NCBI RefSeq assembly: GCF_964340395.1
Contig: NC_135567.1
Location: 15,865,306 to 15,929,305, forward strand
Source of the DNA: Glandiceps talaboti
Taxonomy: Eukaryota > Hemichordata > Enteropneusta > Spengelidae
Direction of reading: 5' to 3'
Length of the DNA stretch: 64,000 nt
Positions 59,656 to 64,000 of the stretch are shown in pieces (the first letter of the stretch is position 1; each line of letters opens with the position of its first letter). The notes beneath the pieces were generated by a model. That model made no database searches. It was not told where the DNA came from and saw only the letters and a program-made list of their open reading frames with translations. The position numbers and the translations under genes are program-made.

Positions 59656-61325
59656 CTACGTGAAATGAAAATAAAATATGTAATGTTATAAATGTTGTAT
59701 TGGTAACTATAACTCATACTATAAAAGTACTAATAGGGAACTTGCAATCCAGACTGAGCATGCTCAGACGCAAAGGACTATGGGATTATCTGTGGTTATC
59801 GTAATACCTAATCTGGAGCTAAAATAAACCTCCCACAATGGTCAGGATAACAATGAATTGACCATTCATGGTTGTAAACAATGTAACAGTATTGTTTACA
59901 ATACCAATTCATTAGTATTTATTTTTACGTTTCCCATGATGCAACATTCAACATGGCGGGTTTGCAAGTTCCCTATTAGGGCAATAGATGTGTTGATCTT
60001 TGAATCGTAGTCGTTTGATAAAGAACTGGACTGTAGTATCGAGTTCTTTTTACAGCTTATGATTTTGGGAGGCTGAGAACGCATAGTTAAATACGAGTTT
60101 ACTGTAAATCTACAATTAAATGGTCTAAGCTATCATTCAGTGTGGGCGATATGTTTGCAAAGTTGGCAATGACGTCGATAGTCTGGATGCAAACGTGGTT
60201 TCTAACTAAACCATGTCTGGTCAGAGTCCCCCAATCAGCACAAAATGTTGTTCATCCAATCAGTGAACCCCAACTGTTAGAGTGACATAAACAGTGTACA
60301 AGTAGCATCCTGAGCTGACAAATATACCACATTTGGACATTACATAACTGCCCCAATAAACACTAACTTTATGAGGAACTGTGTTATTAGTTAGAATTTT
60401 GTGATTGATTAACAAAAACATGATATAATGACTGTGTGGATGGGTGGCTGTGGATGAATTTTAAATTGCATATCATGCATCTCAGCACTTGTAGAGTAAC
60501 GACTTTGACTAGACTGTGAGTGGAGGTGTAAATGGTAACAACACTGTATAGGAACTAGATTATGTGAGTGGAGGTGTAAATGGTAACGATACTGTATAGG
60601 AACTAGACTATGTGAGTGGAGGTGTAAATGGTAATGATATTATATAGGAACTAGACTATGTGAGTGGAGGTGTAAATGGTAACGATACTGTATAGGAACT
60701 AGACTATGTGAGTGGAGGTGTAAATGGTAATGATACTATATAGGAACTAGACTATGTGAGTGGAGGTGTAAATGGTAACGATACTGTATAGGAACTAGAC
60801 TATGTGAGTGGAGGTGTAAATGGTAACGATACCGTATAGAAACTAGACTATATGAGTGGAGGTGTAAATGGTAACGATAGGTATAGGAACTAGAATGTGT
60901 GAGTGCCTTAGAGTGGAGGTGTAAATGGTAACGATACCGTATAAAGTCCACTGATTTCTTAGCATCTTGAGCAGAAATGTAAGAATAATTTCAAAACTCT
61001 AAATTAAACCTCTACTTTGTTTTCAATATCATTAAGGCATTCAATGAGACATAGATTTTCAAATATCTTAATCTGCAAAAGAAAGCAAAACTAGATGTAG
61101 TGTTTGTTAGTACCTTTGTTTCATCATTGACTATATCTTCAAGGATTTGGTACAGATCTGAAAATGATGGACGCTTCTCTGAATTTGTCCTCCAACATCT
61201 CATCATGATTCGGTAGCTAGAGAGAATTTAGAAAAACTTAAAATGTATTCAAATCATTGGGTTAATAAATCTGTCTGTCTGTCTGTGTGTGTGTCTGTCT
61301 GTCTGTCTGTCTATCTGCCTGTCGT

Positions 61326-61374
<49 letters not shown>

Positions 61375-61755
61375 ATACATACATACATACATACATACAT
61401 ACATACACACATACGTACGTACATACATACACACATACATACATACATACATACATACACACATACATAGTATACATACATACATACATACATACATACA
61501 TACATACATACATACACACATACATACATACACACATACATAGCATACATACACACATACATACATACATACATACATACATACATACATACATACACAC
61601 ATACATACATACATACATACACACATACATAGCATACATACATACATACATACATACATACATACATACATACATACATACATACACACATACATACATA
61701 CATACATACATACACACATACATAGCATACATACATACATACATACATACATACA

Positions 61756-61787
<32 letters not shown>

Positions 61788-63279
61788 CATACATTATTAA
61801 CTTACACGTCATCGCTGCAATGTTTTGGTTGTTTCATTCTGTGTCCCTCATAGATGAATTGAATGATTTGCTTTGATGTTAGAGATGAATACGGAGTTGC
61901 TCCTACAACAGACAAAACAATGATAAAAGTACAGATTTTCTGCTTGAAGAAATCACATTTGAAGCAAGAAAGGTTTCGAAATGCTTATTTTCTGCAGCAG
62001 TTTTGTGGGTTTTTAAAAAATATTTTTTTATATTTTTTTTTAGATTTCAGTATTTTGCTGGGCGCATTCATGCCATGAATGCCTTGCTCCAGTGTACATC
62101 CTCTACACTAGGTTTGACAATTTTCATATCGCTATGTCATATAGTTGCAACATGCATTATGTCAAATAATACAGTTTCAAATATAGTCAAGTTGCAGTAA
62201 TGGTTTATGATAATAATATAGATATTACCTAACGTTACTAGTTCCCAGAGTAGAACACCAAATGACCAAACATCACTTTTTGTTGTATGAAGACAATCCC
62301 GAAGAGATTCTATAGCCATCCATCTAAGAGGCAACTTTCCCTAAAGTGCAATAAAATATAGGAAACATACACTTTTAAAATGAAAATGAAAATAGAATAA
62401 AATATTGCTTTTATGAAACGAGTTAATCCTTACGTTGATGAAGGTGACACATGTTGTATGTTGGCCACCAGTTAAACAGTTAAGATATCGTACATTATGA
62501 CGTTATATATGCATGATGGGATATATTTGATACATAGAGATATTAAAAGGGAAAGAATCCCTTTGAATTCACTATAACTGGGATGTAAAACAATGCGATA
62601 ATTCAATTCACTTTTACTTATTAGTACGGAGCTGGCATCAATCATAGCTTTTGGCGGAAGTGACGTACATGCCTTTCTTGGGAACTAGATTGTAGACTTT
62701 CTCTTGATATTGTAATTGTGTAGCAATGCAGGCAAATGGCAATATGTATAACGGAAGTTCCTTACAAAGGCCCGTACGTCACTTCCGCCTAAGTTCAGAT
62801 CTGTGCTGGTAACTGAACGGGAGCGATAACAGCGCATTTCATCTTATTAACATAGCAAGGCTTTTTCAAATAGTTGATTGTAAGACTATCCATCCCATAA
62901 ACCAGCTGTGGAATGATTTCTTTAAAAACTCTATGCTACAAAATCTATGATCATTCCGTATATGATATGATAGAGGGGTTTATATTTATTGCTTACCCCT
63001 GTAACACGTTGATAAATATGCGAATTTGTCACATCACGAGCTAATCCAAAGTCAGATATCTTGGTGATTTTGTTTTCTCCAAGCAAAATATTCCTGGCTG
63101 CCAAATCCCTGTGAAGACACTGAACAAGGCCTTCTACATTGATTGGAGTAAAGTAGTAATACTTGCTATATTTATGGAGTACTAAAATAATATGTCAACA
63201 ACGTATTACTTGAAAATACACAGTTCAAAACACACACACACACACATTCTGTCTCTCTGTCTCTCCCACTCACTCCGTC

Positions 63280-63332
<53 letters not shown>

Positions 63333-63592
63333 GTCTGTCTCTGTCTCTCTCTCTCTCTCGGACCATCATTCTAATTCAGTAACATAAATATAATTTAGAT
63401 TGTAACTCACATCATTTTCGGCTAGGAAGTTCATCCCGTTCGCAATTTGCCATGCAAATTTCATCAGGTCACGTGATGTTAAATCTTTACTATCTGCATG
63501 TAAGTTAGAGTACACGTGGTTGCTACGATTATTTCTGAGGTAAGTTGCCAAACTGCCGTGTTTAACATATTCCACTATAATATACACAGGGT
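59575..63592 (-). CDS. Gene D: receptor-type tyrosine kinase, C-terminal part (5' part outside window)
   Basis: Six exons on the minus strand: 63592-63411, 63119-62997, 62340-62229, 61902-61806, 61216-61114, 59655-59575. Phases are 0,0,1,2,0 with the first entering in phase 1. They encode the kinase domain from the hinge to the end plus a short tail: [11 protein letters not shown] (hinge, helix D), HRDLAARN (catalytic loop), DFGLARD (Mg-binding), [35 protein letters not shown]. Catalytic Asp and Asn and the DFG Asp are present, so an active enzyme is expected. DLAARN is typical of receptor rather than Src-type kinases; the MAIESL and following [11 protein letters not shown] resemble RET/FGFR/MET-grade kinases, but the subfamily is not resolved. 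The 26-aa tail has AYIDF and SYVNL; YVNL fits a Grb2 SH2 site. The Gly loop, Lys and ectodomain are outside the window. The last junction uses a weak donor (gtacta); retention would give a different hydrophobic tail. Confidence 0.9.
59731..59978. mobile_element. TIR element, copy 2 (gene D last intron flank)
   Basis: Inverted ends TAATAGGGAACTTGCAA and TTGCAAGTTCCCTATTA are perfect over 17 bp. It lies 75 bp upstream (on the minus strand) of the gene D terminal exon. A loose end fragment (CAATAGGGAACTTG) is also present near 38540. Confidence 0.8.
60188..60366. repeat. Dispersed repeat, single-unit copy
   Basis: Same flanks as the 50.2-kb copy, with only one AAATATACCACATTTGGACAT unit. In gene D last intron. 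Confidence 0.85.
60516..60945 (+). repeat. 48-bp minisatellite, about nine units
   Basis: Unit begins GTGAGTGGAGGTGTAAATGG, continues TAACGATACTGTATAGG and ends AACTAGACTAT. The first starts are exactly 48 bp apart (60516, 60564, 60612, 60660, 60708). Later units carry small changes. In gene D last intron. Confidence 0.9.
61114..61216 (-). CDS. Gene D exon: helix H, CW motif
   Basis: Encodes [18 protein letters not shown] followed by an amphipathic helix ([11 protein letters not shown]). It contains the conserved Cys-Trp and Arg-Pro pair that close tyrosine kinase domains. Confidence 0.9.
61269..61795 (+). repeat. (CTGT)n then (ACAT)n array in gene D intron
   Basis: ACAT units carry recurring CACACATACATAGCATAC markers (three times, with a fourth TAGTATAC variant), showing a higher-order repeat. 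It lies only 11-50 bp from two kinase exons. Confidence 0.95.
61806..61902 (-). CDS. Gene D exon: helix G region
   Basis: Encodes [20 protein letters not shown] and [11 protein letters not shown], the usual GxxPY and G-R/H-R-M-xxP pattern between helices F and H of receptor kinases. Confidence 0.9.
62229..62340 (-). CDS. Gene D exon: P+1 loop and helix F
   Basis: Encodes [13 protein letters not shown] and [17 protein letters not shown]. The Arg-Trp-Met-Ala pattern and the invariant Asp of SDVWSFG are intact. Confidence 0.93.
62997..63119 (-). CDS. Gene D exon: catalytic loop and DFG
   Basis: A 41-codon exon, phase 0 on both sides, carrying [17 protein letters not shown] and ISDFGLARD, with a single activation-loop tyrosine (HIYQRV). 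Confidence 0.93.
63228..63360 (+). repeat. (CA)n, (CTGT)n and (CT)n compound in gene D intron
   Basis: Short compound array that fills most of a 291-bp intron between two kinase exons. Confidence 0.95.
63411..63592 (-). CDS. Gene D exon: kinase hinge and N-terminal part of C-lobe
   Basis: Encodes [19 protein letters not shown], a short insert with His/Asn/Ser/Asp residues, and the alpha-E helix ([16 protein letters not shown]). It ends in phase 0 at a gtgagt donor. Confidence 0.9.
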
Positions 63593-64000
63593 CTGTAGAA
63601 GAAATATATGCTTATACGCATTTCTGTTTTCAACACAAAGTTCAGCTTATTGTCACAAACAATAAGAAAGTTCTAAAATTGAAATATTATATACAGTATT
63701 TAAAAGAATAAGAACGAACTTTGTTTCGGACAAGTTTCAATGAACGTATTTGAGGTTATATTTTGTCAGACCGCTATAGACTCCAATAGTTTGTGTCCAA
63801 GTGTCCACGTGTGTGCGTATGAGGACATTGGACATTCATAGCGCCTAATAGACCGGTTCCAAGATGCATTGCGCGTCTCTCCATACAATGCCATGTATTG
63901 TGTACGCGCGGAGGGGTTTGCACACACTATGTCGGTACCTTGGGTTTACCCATAAAATCCCACTCTGTCATCGATGGCGTTCAGTCTTTGTTCTATAAAA
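63593..64000 (-). other. Gene D intron, continues past the right edge
   Basis: No kinase N-lobe exon or other coding sequence is visible in these 408 bases. Confidence 0.5.

Noticed and set aside
60516-60945. CRISPR-like regular repeats of 48 bp
   Set aside because: No unique spacers between units, and the genome is plainly animal. It is a minisatellite.
60736-60951. 71-codon minus frame ([10 protein letters not shown] repeats)
   Set aside because: Shadow of the 48-bp minisatellite, which is a multiple of three and so stays open.
49258-63592. Single gene joining the kinase (D) and the tyrosine-rich tail (E)
   Set aside because: The kinase has its own terminal exon with a stop and a nearby AATAAA, and gene E begins with its own signal peptide and has its own transmembrane exon downstream of that.

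Overview
The window is nuclear DNA of an animal, most likely an AT-rich invertebrate genome. It holds spliced genes with GT-AG introns, extracellular receptors built from MEGF/CED-1/Draper-type EGF-like modules, a receptor-type tyrosine kinase, many short inverted-repeat elements and very long tetranucleotide microsatellites. The species cannot be fixed from sequence alone. A marine deuterostome or lophotrochozoan fits best, but that is a guess.

Five genes can be assembled exon by exon with consistent reading phase. Gene A (minus, runs off the left edge, start 5475) is a secreted or membrane EGF-module protein; its transmembrane part lies outside. Gene B (plus, 8515-18505, 7 exons, 1654 aa) is a complete receptor with signal peptide, truncated EMI-like segment, about 31 EGF-like modules (30 in one 3.8-kb exon), a transmembrane helix and a tyrosine-free tail. 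Gene C (plus, 22777-43072, 7 exons, 406 aa) is a complete smaller receptor of the same type with one YxxL motif in its tail. Gene E (minus, 54291-49258, 4 exons, 420 aa) has a tiny Cys-rich ectodomain, a transmembrane helix and a 300-aa tail with twelve YxxL/I/V motifs. Gene D (minus, 63592-59575 plus exons outside the right edge) is the C-terminal two thirds of a receptor tyrosine kinase domain and its short tail.

Layout: A and B are divergent, about 3 kb apart. B and C point right. E and D both point left and so converge on C. Genes B, C and E place their transmembrane exon between the same intron phases (1 in, 2 out), A enters its next exon in phase 1 as well, and A and C share an identically sized 50-nt EMI-end exon. 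These receptors therefore probably arose by local duplication and exon loss. The noncoding DNA is filled with foldback elements, a LINE fragment, a tRNA-like SINE, several minisatellites and kilobase-scale (ACAT)n/(CTGT)n arrays.

Working hypothesis (inference): the cluster encodes parts of a recognition and signalling module. EGF-array receptors (A, B, C) would bind particles or cells, a tyrosine kinase (D) would phosphorylate substrates, and E, with almost no ectodomain and twelve tyrosine motifs, looks like a transmembrane signalling scaffold. Nothing in the sequence proves that these proteins act together.
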